NCBI GenBank assembly: GCA_026119855.1
Contig: JAOWBW010000561.1
Span: 124,001 to 188,000 of the forward strand
DNA length: 64,000 nucleotides
Direction: 5' to 3'
Source: Campanula takesimana
Lineage: Eukaryota; Streptophyta; Magnoliopsida; Asterales; Campanulaceae
Part shown: positions 1 to 11,110 of the stretch, piece by piece
Layout of the letters: each line of letters opens with the position of its first letter
How positions within the stretch are numbered: position 1 is the first letter of the stretch
Translations under genes and position numbers: made by a program
The notes under the pieces: model-generated
The model's input: the letters and a program-made list of their open reading frames with translations, nothing else
The model's database searches: none
Told to the model about the DNA's origin: nothing

Positions 1-2054
1 AGAGGTTAATATTACATTGCAGTTAACCCAAAATATCCAGGATTACTCTTCCTCATAAACATATTGTCAAATAAATACTTGCATGTGCTTTCAAAAAAAA
101 TAAATACTTGCATGTAGTAATGAAACAAATATTATAAGACAAGTGAGATACACGCAAACACAAAGATGTATAGAGGGTGGTTCAGCTTTCTAATATCTAA
201 TGCCTATGTCCACTTTTTCCAGCCTCTGCCTAGAGACATTATCCGCTAATTTTGATCATTTGCGGGTAGAATCGAAACTCATTTTTTTTTTTAGAAAATG
301 AACACTCATGTAGGGATGAAGGGATGAGTATGAAAGAGTTGACCGATTGAGAGTGGACTCTCTGAGTGAAACCAAATTGGCAAGAGAAAAAAACAGAAAA
401 GTGTTGGCAAGGAGGAAAGTTGGTTTCTCAGTAAGTTACACCTAACTCCATTAGAGTTTTTAAACTTTACCGTCTAACCTTTTTCTTCATTAGTGCAAGG
501 TTCCCAGTCACAGTTTTCAAACTTTACTGTTTGACTATGTGTTTCGAAATGATGTTCCAGCACTTCAATACGCAATTTCTCCAAAGTCACGTACATGCGA
601 TAAATATACTTCACTTTTACTATCGCCCTAGCAGGAAATTTTTAGTAACCACACATATTCATATCTAAGGTAACGAATTTAGCTTCTTTGGGATGGGATA
701 ACCACAATTTTTTCTGGAAGCTACTTTAGTTTTGCTCAAGCAGACTTTACATGGGGATGGCCATCCTCAATTCCTCAATCAGGTGAAATGATGCTATTAG
801 ATGTGCTGGGCATGGGTTGAAGTGCTTCACCAAAGAGAGGCTGAATAAAGAAGTAAGTTGGTAAGCGGTTTAAACAGAAGAGTGCAGCATCTATGCTGAT
901 GAAATAAGGTTTAGCAGTCTGTCATGAGTTTATGATGCTTGGATTGAGCCAAGTCGAACTTGAAGGACTGGAAATTTTGGAAGTATTAAGAGATGTTTTT
1001 TCTATTATTTAGAAACTAGACTATATTTCTGAGAACCCAAATTATCCTTCTCTGGATATATGGCTTCTATTGGTAGAATGATGATCGTGATACCCAGCTA
1101 CTACGATCTTGTATTTTCCAGTTATGACTTATGTATTTAACTGATGCAGAAGATATGTGGCTTTACCATGGTAAAATCCAAGCTCAAAATGTTATTCTCA
1201 CTCAAACACTGAGATAAGGCTTAGTCGTATTCCTATCATATGAAAATCTAATATGCCTTTGCACAGAAACTTCTGACTGTAAGGTAAATTCAGTGTCCCA
1301 AGGCATAGATGGTATATGCTTGTAATTGTCAAATCTTCTCCACCCTTGGAAACATATGAGAGTAGTGAACATTGAATACTAAGTTAAAAACTTGGGTTCG
1401 TGGTTTAAAAGATAATGGCAACTGATCTGTCTTTCAGTTTTATGCGTCTATTTGCCTGACTAGTAAGTGATAGGCTTACAGTTTACACACATCTAATTAG
1501 CTCTTCGTCTTCCATAGTGGTGTTGATGATTTGAGGCTTGTTGAAAAGTTACAGAGGCAATTCAACTTTTCCCTATGGACCGTGTCATTTGTTCAGAATA
1601 CCGCACGTAGTACAATTGTACTGTAGAGGGCATATGGTTGATAGGCCATGATCTAATCTAACTTCTTTGCTACTAATCTTTGGGGCAATTGCGATGTTGA
1701 TGAGCATTGCAATGTTGAGAGCCTCAGTGATCATGTCAACTTAGTGCTACACGTCAAACTGATAGTTTTTTTGTTGGTATTATTTCGTGATAGTATCATA
1801 TTTAGGGATACAATTTCTGTACTTGTGCAATGAACCTGTTATACATGATTTGAATTGTTCTCATATCCCCATCAATGTGGCATGATAAGCTTCTTGGTAA
1901 TAGGAAGATAAATCTTTTTGATGTGAAATGTACTACCCTTAGAGCTCATACCTCATAAGTCATTTCTAGGTGAACCTTTCTTAGATTTAGAAGCACAGTA
2001 CAAAGGTACTTCTGATGTGTGGTCTACTTATTGGGCATGATTATGTTGTTGCAG
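1..2054. other. Gene-less stretch upstream of the DCL exons
   Basis: I see no reading frame of useful length and no repeat with clear ends here. It may be intron sequence of the DCL-type gene that follows, since the first visible DCL exon begins right after a GCAG acceptor at 2051-2054, but I could not find an upstream exon inside the window. A short CT/TA microsatellite lies just after the exon at about 2176-2200. Confidence 0.4.
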
Positions 2055-2953
2055 ATATTCAAATGGTGAGAGATTAAGTCCAGAGCATGAGAAAACCATT
2101 ATAGAGAGGGTACTCGCACATCATCCGCAGTATGAGAAGAAGATTGGAAGTGGGATTGAGTACATAACAGTATTGCTCTCTCTCTCTCTCTATATATATA
2201 CCCTAATCACCGTTATCTTTAGTAGCATTTGTTCACAAAAAAATGGTGTTACCACAACATGAAAAAACATTTCCTTAATGTCTGTTGCCATAACTTCCTG
2301 CATGCATAATAAAGAAAACTAATACTCCCTCTGTCCTTAAATGAATGTCCATCTTCAAGAAATTTGTCCCAAAATGAATGACTTTGTTGGAAAAAACTTT
2401 TTCCCTAGACGTTTTTTTACCAATTTTTTTTTTCACTAGTCTCTTTATACTTGCAAAACTAAGTGTTTGGAAAGAGGATTACATGATTATATACGAATCT
2501 TTGCCACTAAATTGTATGAAACATAGAGATATTCAGATGTCCCTTAAAATGAAATTTGGACATTTATTAAGGGACAGAGGGAGTAGCAGTATTTACATGC
2601 ATTAAGTACTCATAAAAATATATAGTCGCTGTCCTTGCTTATGTCATTGTGCCATATGTTGTTTACTCTTTTTTCCCTTTTTCTTTGTCATCTGTGAAAG
2701 TCTATATAGTTGGTAGTCAGTGCTATAAACTTAGTATGGATTGTACTATTGTACTGATGGATTGTTTACTGGTTCACAGACAGGAAACCATCCAGATTAC
2801 GAAGACTCACGATGTTTATTTATTGTGCGGAAGGATGGAGAACTCATGGATTTTTCGTACTGGAAATGCATAAAGGGATTAATCAAGAAAAAATATCCAC
2901 TGTATGCAGACAGTTTCATTCTCAAGCATTTTCGGGGCCGTCGGCGTGACTGA
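2055..2953 (+). CDS. DCL: DCL-like (DUF3223) protein, 3' part of gene
   Basis: Two exons can be placed: 2055-2169 (acceptor AG at 2053-2054, donor GT at 2170-2171) and 2780-2953 (acceptor AG at 2778-2779, stop TGA 2951-2953). They join in frame to give about 95 residues reading from YSNGERLSPEHE through HPDYEDSRCLF and DFSYWKCIKGLIKKKYP to a basic end RGRRRD. This is the C-terminal DUF3223 domain of the DCL family. In tomato, DCL is a plastid protein needed for chloroplast and palisade development and for plastid rRNA processing; DUF3223 is also found at the C terminus of Pol IV/V largest subunits. The strong basic terminus and stand-alone stop fit a DCL protein rather than a polymerase tail. 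The N-terminal part, including any transit peptide, is not visible. The exon joint and the family are well supported; gene completeness is not. Confidence 0.8.
2325..2583. mobile_element. Stowaway-like MITE inside the DCL intron
   Basis: The ends are perfect 12-bp inverted repeats (CTCCCTCTGTCC / GGACAGAGGGAG) and both are flanked by TA (2323-2324 and 2584-2585). The size of 259 bp, the CTCCCTCYGTCC ends and the TA duplication are those of Stowaway-like (Tc1/mariner) MITEs. It sits in the intron between the two visible DCL exons. Confidence 0.8.
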
Positions 2954-3114
2954 AGGTAATCCTTTTGTTTCCAAATGATACCACTTAGGCAGTAGGTAAT
3001 ACCGAGAAACATTCCTTGTATTAAATAGTTCATAATTCACTTGTGATACATCATTATGCAAGTTACAGAGAAACAATGGATATTCCTTTATTTTCTGTTT
3101 TGGATGAAATTATG

Positions 3115-3296
3115 GGAATCCAATATCCCAATATGATCTTCACATTTGACTATTCAAACTTTTTAAGGATATGAGCACTTGCTTCACTAGTCTTACTTTA
3201 TTTATGCACTTGTAAGCCTAAATTGTAGAAATGGAAAGAACTTTTTGGGACAATGAAATGTGGTAAATGTGAAGATCATTTTGGGACAAAGGGAGT
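3115..3296. mobile_element. Stowaway-like MITE, GATCTTCAC family
   Basis: A roughly 180-bp element that begins near GATCTTCACATTTGACTATT and ends GAAGATCATTTTGGGACA then GGGAG. Near-identical bodies occur at 17234-17413 and 56780-56958, and a broken copy in reverse orientation at 28888-30588. The left terminal repeat is degraded. Confidence 0.6.
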
Positions 3297-3355
3297 GCTT
3301 GTTAAAAGTTGTGAGTGGTCTATCACAAGAGAAATATGTTTCTCCTTGATAAGTA

Positions 3356-3545
3356 CTCCCTTTTTCCCACAATAAGTATTGCATTTTCCATTTTTTGTCT
3401 GGCCCAAAATAAGTGCCACGTGTTTAAATAATGAAATAGTCTTGGTGCAGTTTTACCATGGTACAAACAATGTACAAACAAGCACATCACATTCCTTGAA
3501 GAGATTGACAAATCAATCGCAACACTTATTATGCGATGGAGGGAG
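3356..3545. mobile_element. Stowaway-like MITE, 190 bp
   Basis: Begins CTCCCTTTTTCCCACAATAAG and ends CTTATTATGCGATGGAGGGAG, with TA on each side. The interior (TTTTACCATNGTACAAACAATG) is shared with copies at 4054-4252, 45663-45849 and about 53254-53430, so it is one family. Confidence 0.7.
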
Positions 3546-4053
3546 TAGTTGTTAATATTTGATCACTGTGCTTGTAAACCTCTTATGGTTAATTAACTTG
3601 CCACGGCAGAAAATTGTTTGGTATACCCTTATTTACATAAACTCTCAAGTTTTTAATTAAAATTTTTTATCCTAACCAACGGAGTTACAGTATGACAATG
3701 CAGACTGCACCGTTATACTTGGTTTTTTTTAGTATAGTGTAAAGCCGAAAAAAAGAGTTTCATTGCAGCATTACTAGACAACTGTGAACCCTTTGTTTTG
3801 GAATTTTTTTTTTGCACCTGCTTAATAAATTGTCACTAGCTATCAAAGAAAAGTATGTCCATAACAACAATGATGTTGGGTAGGCCATGACAAATACAAA
3901 TCCTACCTTCCCTTCCCTTTGACCCTTCCCAACCTACACTAGACCCAAATTGTCATCAATGCTTGTACATGTCTTGGTTGCTTGGCTTTGGGGTATTCGT
4001 GAATCGTTGCTTGGCTTTGGGGTATTCGTGAATTTGCATCTATAACAATTAGA

Positions 4054-4252
4054 CTGCCTCTGTACTATAATAAATGTCATACTTTCTTTTTTAGTCTCTC
4101 CCAAAATAAATATCGTATTTCTAAATAGGGAAATAGTCATAGTGCATCATAGTGCAGTTTTACCATTGCACTAGCAATGTACAAACAAGTAAAGCACATT
4201 CCTTTAAAACGTAGACAAGTTAAATGAGACATTTATTATTGGGCAGAGAGAG
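4054..4252. mobile_element. Stowaway-like MITE, same family as 3356-3545
   Basis: The ends are degraded (CTGCCTCTGTACTATAATAAAT / ATTTATTATTGGGCAGAGAGAG). The shared middle has TTTTACCATTGCACTAGCAATG and an AGCACATTCC segment. Confidence 0.6.
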
Positions 4253-4467
4253 TATTAAGCAAGCACTTATACTATGCCCTATATCCCTAGCTAGCATATT
4301 TGGGATTGAAAACTTGTTGAGTGCATAGTCATTGAGACAGAACCTATGAATGTTTTCAAAGAGTGGTAGTAGGGCTCATCTTAGCTGAACCCTCAGAATA
4401 TTAGTATGTTAGTAGACTTTTGGTTTGGTCTTTCTTAAAGAAGATTGACAAGTTGACATTTGGGCAC

Positions 4468-4468
4468 T

Positions 4469-4529
<61 letters not shown>
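4468..4529. repeat. (GT)n(GA)n microsatellite
   Basis: A compound dinucleotide run, GT followed directly by GA, about 60 bp. It also creates a spurious arginine/glutamate-rich reading frame, which is not a gene. Confidence 0.95.
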
Positions 4530-4531
<2 letters not shown>

Positions 4532-4855
4532 CAGGAATCGGATTATGTTCGTTAAATTATGTTGCTCTCCTCATATTAGAAGCCTAGTTTGCACCGATTC
4601 TCTGATGCGAGTGTTATTCAGGAAACTGATTGCGTTTGTTGAATATGGTTGCTCTCTTCAGATTAGAAGACTTATTTGCTCCGATTCTGATTTCATTACT
4701 TGCTCAATCATATGCACTAGATTCGTTTCGCATTTGGAATTGATCACAGGTCGACTTTAGTATATATTCCGTTTTCAGAAATTTGTCAATAATTTGACCT
4801 TTTTGATGGTTCTGTTGTGACCACTTCCTGTTTCTGAATAATACCCATCAAACTA

Positions 4856-5055
4856 GGGCTGAAGTAGTACAAGGCCCTACGGCGCTGAAGTAGTACAAGG
4901 CCTCCCTACGGGGCTGAAGGAGTACAAGGCGCTACGGGGCTGAAGTAGTACAAGGCCCTACGGGGCTGAAGTAGTACAAGGCCTCCCTACGGGGCTGAAG
5001 TAGTACAAGGCCCTACGGGGCTGAAGTAGTACAAGGCCCCTACGGGGCTGAAGTA
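4856..5055. repeat. 26-29 bp tandem repeat, about 7.5 copies
   Basis: Head-to-tail copies of a unit beginning GGGCTGAAGTAGTACAAGG and ending CCCTACG or CCTCCCTACG. Units are 26, 27 or 29 bp, the difference being an optional CT/C insertion before CCCTACG. The last copy is cut at GGGCTGAAGTAA. The array ends about 260 bp before the plastid-derived rRNA fragment. Confidence 0.95.
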
Positions 5056-5217
5056 ACCCATGCCACAATCCTGTCCCATATTCTCCCCCATAGATCTGAA
5101 ACAATGTCTAAAAATAGAACGGTTAGATATCTGAGCCCTGTCGAAGTAAGGGCCCATGGCAGATATCTTTTGAATATGGCCCGTAAGGATCAAGATAAAG
5201 ACAACTGAGCCGACTTG

Positions 5218-5313
5218 AGAGACTCATCGATCTCCGTCCCTTCTAAATCAGCTCGGTTGAGATCTGAAAGAGACTCATCGACCTTCGTCCTTTCTAAATC
5301 AGCTCGATTGAGA
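5218..5313. repeat. Tandem duplication of about 48 bp
   Basis: Two adjacent diverged copies, each starting GACTCATCGA(T/C)C(T/)TCCGTCC-like and ending AAATCAGCTCG(G/A)TTGAGAT. The second copy runs straight into the plastid 23S rRNA homology at 5314. Confidence 0.7.
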
Positions 5314-5560
5314 TGCAGTCAAGCTCCCTTCTGCCTTTGCACTCGAGGACCAATCTCCGTCCGGCCCGAGGAAACCTTTGCACGCCTCCGTTACCTTTTG
5401 GGAGGCCTACGCCCCATAGAAACTGTCTACCTGAGACTGTCCCTTGGCCCGTAGGTCCTGACACAAGGTTAGAATTCTAGCTCTTCCAGAGTGGTATCTC
5501 ACTGATGGCTCGGGCCCCCCCGGAAGGAGGCCTTCTCCGCCCTCCACCTAAGCTGCGCAG
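5314..5560 (-). pseudogene. Nuclear insert of plastid 23S rRNA gene fragment (NUPT)
   Basis: Read on the minus strand, this stretch matches plastid 23S rRNA as I know it: AGCTTAGGTGGA, then GGGGGGGCCCGAGCCATCAG, GAGATACCACTCTGGAAGAG, GTGTCAGGACCTACGGGCC, GACAGTTTCTATGGGGCG, AGGCCTCCCAAAAGGTAACG and GGCAGAAGGGAGCTTGACTG. About 245 nt of the domain V/VI side of the molecule are present and both ends stop abruptly in unrelated DNA, so it is a transferred fragment and not a working rRNA gene. Its GC content stands out against AT-rich neighbours. Confidence 0.85.
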
Positions 5561-6538
5561 GAAAGGCCCATCGCGTAAGCCCCATACAGAAGATAGGCTG
5601 GTTCGCTTGAAGAGAATCTTTTCTATCTTTAAACCAAAGTTGCTTGAAAAAGATCCCGTGGTATATTATAGTACATGTTTGTTCCCAGGTCGCTGTCTTT
5701 TTACATCATTTCCTTCTTCAAGGTTCTTCTTAGATCTTCTACTTAAGCCTTTAACATGTTTAAGTCAAATCCTGGTAATTTTTATTCTAATGGGTTGTCA
5801 GAGTTTATATTAAGTCAGAAAAGGAAACTTTTGGTGCATTGTCAACTCTTACAAACTAATCTGTGGGATCACTGGGATAAGCTGACGACGACAATGTTTT
5901 ATACGCCTCTGCCATTGTACAAACGCCGTCCATCTGTTAGTTCACCAGACAGATTTTTGCGGCCGAAATGTGTTTTGCTTCCCACAAGTTTGACCGAAAT
6001 TTCACAAGTCTTTAACTTTAAAACTCTATCGTCAATCGTAATATTAACAATGGTAGTTAAATTTATTTTCAAACCTAACGGATCGTTAAAAGTGCTTGAC
6101 AGAAGTCGACACAAACTTGAGGGGCACAACTGTTATAAACAAGTACTCCAATGTGGGGCACAATTGTTATACTCCAATGTTAATTTTCATCGCATAAGCC
6201 CTTCCCCTAGGCCATATACCGCAAATGGAGTTGTTATGACTGATGACCAAAATGAAAGTGAGGATTTCTTTTTAATCCTGCACGGGATGGGGAAGGACTC
6301 TTGCAATAAAAATTACTAACGGAGGGACTTAAATAGTGACAATCTCTCTCAGTTATTGACACATGAGGGATGTATAGTCAAGTTTTTTAACGACGTCTTC
6401 GAGTTGAGACCTTGTTTTTCTGTAAAAAGTTAATTGTGGATTTTTAGATTTTAAATATCTAATTGAAATTTTGAGACCTTGTTTTTCTGTTTGAGTTTAG
6501 GACAAACTAAGGACGTAATAGGGGTCTCATTAAGTGAG
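5561..6538. other. Gene-less stretch after the plastid insert
   Basis: There is an open frame at 5756-6319 (187 codons), but it has no motif I recognise and no splice partners, and its composition looks like non-coding DNA. I cannot assign anything else here. Confidence 0.4.
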
Positions 6539-6720
6539 GAATAATACTAAGGGAACATAAAGGTCACAAAAACTTGCTCACAAAATCCTAGGTGTAATAA
6601 TGTTATTGGTGTTTTAAATTAGAGGGTGGCGGGTCCATTATCGATTCAACCAATAAAATATCGCCAACTCATTTTGTGAGCAAGATTTTGTGACCTTATT
6701 TTGTGCCCCTAGCATTGCTC
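6539..6720. mobile_element. Small Mutator-like MITE, GGGGCACAAA family
   Basis: Terminal inverted repeats of about 40 bp run from GAATAATACTAAGGGAAC into CTTGCTCACAAAATC, mirrored by GTGAGCAAGATTTTGTGACC and TGCCCCTAGCATTGCTC. The middle (GGGTCCATTATCGATTCAACC) is shared with copies at 14322-14502 and, reversed, about 14553-14733. No clean target duplication survives on this copy. Confidence 0.65.
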
Positions 6721-7317
6721 GTGAGTCTCAAATATTTTAGAGACAGCAATGAATGTCCCTGATATAAATATAACATGTTAAATTAGAGACTACTAGAGAA
6801 ATGCCGTCCCAAAATAGAAATCAATAGAGAATTGCCGTCCCAAAATAAAGACCAAAAGAGAAATACCTTCCCATTTTTTTATTAAACAAAGACTATAAAA
6901 GATTGAGTTTATTGCAAAACTGACATGCGTACTTTCAATTTTTTTCAATTTGACTTGCGAACTTTGCAAACATCTAATGTGGGTTGCATACTTAATATTT
7001 TGAAATTTTTGATGCCACTTTTTTAACACCCGTTAAAAACATAACGGGACACTCCATATAGGGGGTAAAAGTGTAAGGAATAAAACTTAAAAGTCCTAAA
7101 TACTCATGTTTATTTTTTGAATGGAATAATTCTTTTTATCTTTTGTTCATACCACAACCACCCACCTCCGTCACACCACCTCCCACTACCCACCACCCAT
7201 CACCGTTAACACAAACCACAGCAATTTACCACCACAAAACACCATCATCAACAACAAAACAAATGACTCCGGGCAGTTAGCAAATGGATCAGATTAAACT
7301 CCACGATACCAGTCGAC

Positions 7318-7859
7318 TAGGGGTGAGGAAAAAAACCGAAAAAACCAGACCAAAAAATCGGTCCAATAAGCTATTGGTTAGGACCGGTTTCTAAAAATTA
7401 AAAAACCGAAATTAGTGGTTCGGTTTAGGTTTCCAGCTTGTTAGAACCGATAAAAACACCGAACCGAACCGATAACCTAAAACTATGTCGTTTTATTCCT
7501 AGCTTATTATTGAATTAATAGTTGTAAACTTTAATTTGTAGTTTTTGACCCAAGTAGTATGGCCCATTGGCCCAATTCATACTTCAACCAGAAAATGTGC
7601 CTTATTTGACCTTATTATTTATTATGTGCAAATTGGGTCTCATTTGAATGTAGCTCATTAAGGCAGCCCAACAAACCCACAACCCAACAGTCCATTCTAT
7701 TGGTTGACACCGAACCAAACTGATATCACACCGAAACCGAACAAACTGAACCATTAAGAAACCGAAGCTTAATGGTTTTGAATAACATAAACAGATAACT
7801 ATTGGTTTGGTGTCGGTTTTGGCCTAAAACCGAACCAAACCGACTCGTGCACACCCCTA
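7318..7859. mobile_element. Non-autonomous hAT element nested in the MULE
   Basis: Begins TAGGGGTGAGG and ends CACACCCCTA, flanked by a perfect 8-bp duplication CAGTCGAC (7310-7317 and 7860-7867). The 8-bp duplication and TAGGGGTG ends are hAT hallmarks. The body is filled with AACCGAACCGA-like motifs in both orientations. It lies inside the Mutator-like element at 6905-8593, so it inserted later. Confidence 0.9.
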
Positions 7860-8291
7860 CAGTCGACCTCTAAATCAGGGGTCTTACTAGATTCAATGCA
7901 ATCATATTCACGCTCAACTCAAACCCAGATGCACACACACGCATAACGAACAGATCTGTAACAATCGAGAGAAAGAGTGAGAGGGAAGGGTGATTTCGGG
8001 GAGTGGGAGGAAGAGGAAGAAGATGGACGGCGTTTCACAATCAAACGCACACATTAAAAATCTAACATGAAATCAATACCCACAGACACAAATGAAAGAA
8101 ATATATTCGAAAAAATCTGACAAGGTGGGTGAAGAAATTGCAGATCTAGACTGACATCGACAATGATCCCGGCGAAGCTCCAGTTTCCAGCGACCAAGCT
8201 TCAGTGTCTCCTCATCATTCACTTTCGCACGCACAGACACACCCAGAAACGAAACTGAAATCAGATTGGACTAACATCGATTACAAATTTA

Positions 8292-8293
8292 GA

Positions 8294-8334
<41 letters not shown>

Positions 8335-8335
8335 A
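8292..8335. repeat. (GT)n(GA)n microsatellite
   Basis: A compound GT then GA run inside the long-TIR Mutator-like element. Confidence 0.9.
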
Positions 8336-8869
8336 AGGTTGTAAATGGGGAAGAAGAACGGACTAGAGAGAGAGAGAGGTTTAGATGGTCTTTTTTATTT
8401 TAGCACTTTAAGTTTTATTCCTTACACTTTTACCCCTTATATGGAATGTCACATTGTGTTTTTAACAGGTGTTAAAAAAGTGGTATCAATTTTTTTAAAA
8501 CATTAAGTACGCAACCCACATTTGATGTTTCCAAAGTTCGCAAGTCAAATTGATAAAAACCGAAAGTACGCATGTCAGTTTTGCAATAAACTCATAAAAG
8601 ATTGCGGTTTCAAACAAAAAGTTGTTAAAAGACATTTTTCTAATAGGCTATAATGTTTTTAAGCCTTCTCACTAATTAATGAAATAATCAATCTAAATGT
8701 GATGGCAATATTGTTTAACAAAAAAAAAATTATATGGAAACATAACTCTTTTAAATAACATGAAAATAAAAGGCTTGGGGAAGTGATGATAGGGGTAGCT
8801 TGCCGTAACTAGTATAAAAGTTGGACACGTAAAACGAGCATGATTGGGTGGAAATACAAATAATTTATA

Positions 8870-9133
8870 CTCCCCCGTCCCTCTTTAATCTATAAAATTT
8901 GCCATTTTGGTTGTCTTACTTTAATTTATAAAGTCCCAAAAAGGAAATGTTTTAATACTTTTAAAATAATGGGACCCACTTGTCATACTCACAACAACTA
9001 TCCACTTACTATTATCTACCCTACTTTCTCTCTCTTGCTCAACTATATACACTCACAACACATCAACTTTTTCATTTTTTCCTTAAATAATATGCTCAAC
9101 CCAAAATTTGTAAGTTAGAAAGGACGGAGGGAG
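8870..9133. mobile_element. Stowaway-like MITE, 264 bp
   Basis: Starts CTCCCCCGTCC and ends GGACGGAGGGAG, with TA at both edges. Confidence 0.75.
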
Positions 9134-10928
9134 TATGGTTAATTGTGGTGATGCTCATACTATCAAATTACGACACGTATTATATATAGTTGGGGTCCAC
9201 CAAATTCAATCAGTTTATGGTTATTGGGCTCCTGTCCATTAAAAGATAAATGTTATTTGTAAAGGAGGATATGGAATTGTCATGCCTAAGGGAACCAATA
9301 AAATAGCTTCTCAAATCGACCTGAATATCCATACGCTTTTACTTTATCACTTTTTTTTTATATATATATATAAACATAATCTAATGTTTTATAATTATTA
9401 GAATTGACATGACATTATGATAAAAATGATTCACATATATGAATTATTTAATTAATAGTATAAAAATAGTACACAAAATAATACATAAAAAATTTGTGTT
9501 CTGCATATGAAACAGGGAAAAACACTTATTTACAGCAACGTTCATTGGTCTTTTTTTTATTTACTTTTTCTTTTTCACAATTGGACAAATTTCTTTTCTT
9601 TTTGGACAAAATCGTATTGTGCTCTGGTTTGGTTTGCCATGTGTAGAGGCGAACTATAAAATGCTTTAGCACATGATCAAGGATGCAGAATGGGATTGCG
9701 GACGAGGAGATATTAATATCGAGTATAACAATATAGAGACGGATACAAAGCTAAGTTATTGGATGCCGGTAAACCTATTAATAAAAATTTTATTGTAGTG
9801 TAGTCGTCATTTTTTATTATTGAATGACGCAGGTTCGATTTTTTCTACTGTTTTTAATTTGTGAACTCAGTTTGATTTTATTTTAGATCTGCTATTGTAA
9901 CTAGATATTGTTAGTGTTATGGGCCAGTCAAATACTCATCCATCTTAGAACAAAGGTTACTAAAATTGAATACGCGGAAATTAAGAAAAAATAAATATAA
10001 TATGGGCCAAAAGCACAAAATAAGTTTACATAAGATGGACGGTGAAAATATTTTATTCGTTGCATTGATTATGGACCGGCCACACTCTAATTAAAAGCAA
10101 CAACTTTAATGTTACGCATATAATATTGATATCGAATTATGTGTTGTCAGTATGAAAAGTAAAGTGAGAGAAAAAAATGTGAGACATAAAACAGTAAGTG
10201 GATTGTTTTTTTAGTGAGCATGTGAACCCCATTGCATGAAAAATATTTCCATATTTTCATTTTGTGCTAGTAAACTTTGTCATAAGACGCCCAAAAAATC
10301 ATTATTGATAGTAATGGTGCATCAATTTTAAATTAAAAAATAAATATTTGATTAGTCATTCACAATCATACATAAGTGGGTGGCGGTGAACTCACTTAAA
10401 TAGTTTACGTGGTTCAGCGGTTAATATGTTAGGTTTACATGAATTTTTATAGTGCATTTGTGCATCCGTTTATAAAATACTCTAGATTCGCGGTTGATAC
10501 TTATTATTATGAGACAGAGAGAGTAAAAGAGAGTAATGGTTCCTATACCGTTAACGGAGGGATCAGTTATAGTCACATCCACTTTTGGTTGTGAAAGAGA
10601 AAACAAACGAACAATTTGGACGTTCATGTTCCTATGCCTTTTTCAGTCAGCCCTGATGATTAATGTTGAAACAGTGATAGAAGTAAATGTGGTAATTAAG
10701 GAAATAACACGTGCACCGTATTCATGAAAATGGGTGTCATTTTTAAGGGAGCTAACATCTGGATAATGGGGGAAAAAAAGATAGCAGCGGTCAACAGATT
10801 TTTGTCTGTTTGCAAAGATGGCGTTACTTAACGGGCAAACATATATTGTCTTGCTTTGACAAATCGCAATCATAATCCTAATCCAAATCCTAATATCATG
10901 AATGAACTTCTGATGTGGTACAATCAAT

Positions 10929-11110
10929 GTTCTAAAAGTCGCTCGCCTAGGCCATGCCTAAGCGCTAGGCGTTCATGAAACGCCTTGGTCCCGCCTACGA
11001 TATTATAAATACTGTCTGAACTCTCGGCCCCGCCTAAATCCCGTCTAGGCCCGCCTAGGCGCTAAGCCCAGATGCGGCGCCTAACGACCGCCTAGCGCTT
11101 TTTAGAACTT
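10929..11110. mobile_element. Small foldback element rich in CGCCTAGGC
   Basis: The ends GTTCTAAAAGTCGCTCGCC and GGCGGTCGTT-side GCGCTTTTTAGAAC mirror each other, and the 182-bp body is dominated by CGCCTAGGC/GCGCTAGGC palindromes. I found no clean target duplication, so the superfamily is not certain (hAT-like by general look). Confidence 0.6.

Larger units (their letters stand above)
6905..8593. mobile_element. Non-autonomous Mutator-like element with about 200-bp TIRs
   Basis: Two long inverted repeats (6905-7105 and about 8395-8593) start GAGTTTATTGCAAAACTGAC and mirror each other for about 200 bp. The element is flanked by a perfect direct repeat ATAAAAGATT (6895-6904 and 8594-8603). 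Long TIRs plus a 9-10 bp duplication mark the Mutator superfamily. No transposase is present. The interior holds purine- and CAC-rich sequence, a GT/GA microsatellite (about 8292-8335), and a nested hAT element (7318-7859). Without the nested insert it is about 1.14 kb. Confidence 0.85.

Noticed and set aside
1..2050. Upstream exons of the DCL gene
   Set aside because: I looked for an exon ending in the phase required by 2055 and found no stretch with coding character or family motifs.
4470..4760. Arg/Glu-rich frame over the microsatellite
   Set aside because: It is the translation of a GT/GA run followed by non-coding DNA.
4856..5055. CRISPR-like array of spaced repeats
   Set aside because: The units are contiguous with no unique spacers, and this is plant nuclear DNA; it is a simple tandem repeat.
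5055..5313. Extension of the plastid 23S rRNA match to the left
   Set aside because: The plus-strand sequence next to 5314 no longer follows the plastid rRNA order; only a short chance-like resemblance remains.
5756..6319. 187-codon open frame as a gene
   Set aside because: No recognisable domain, no splice context, composition like the surrounding non-coding DNA.
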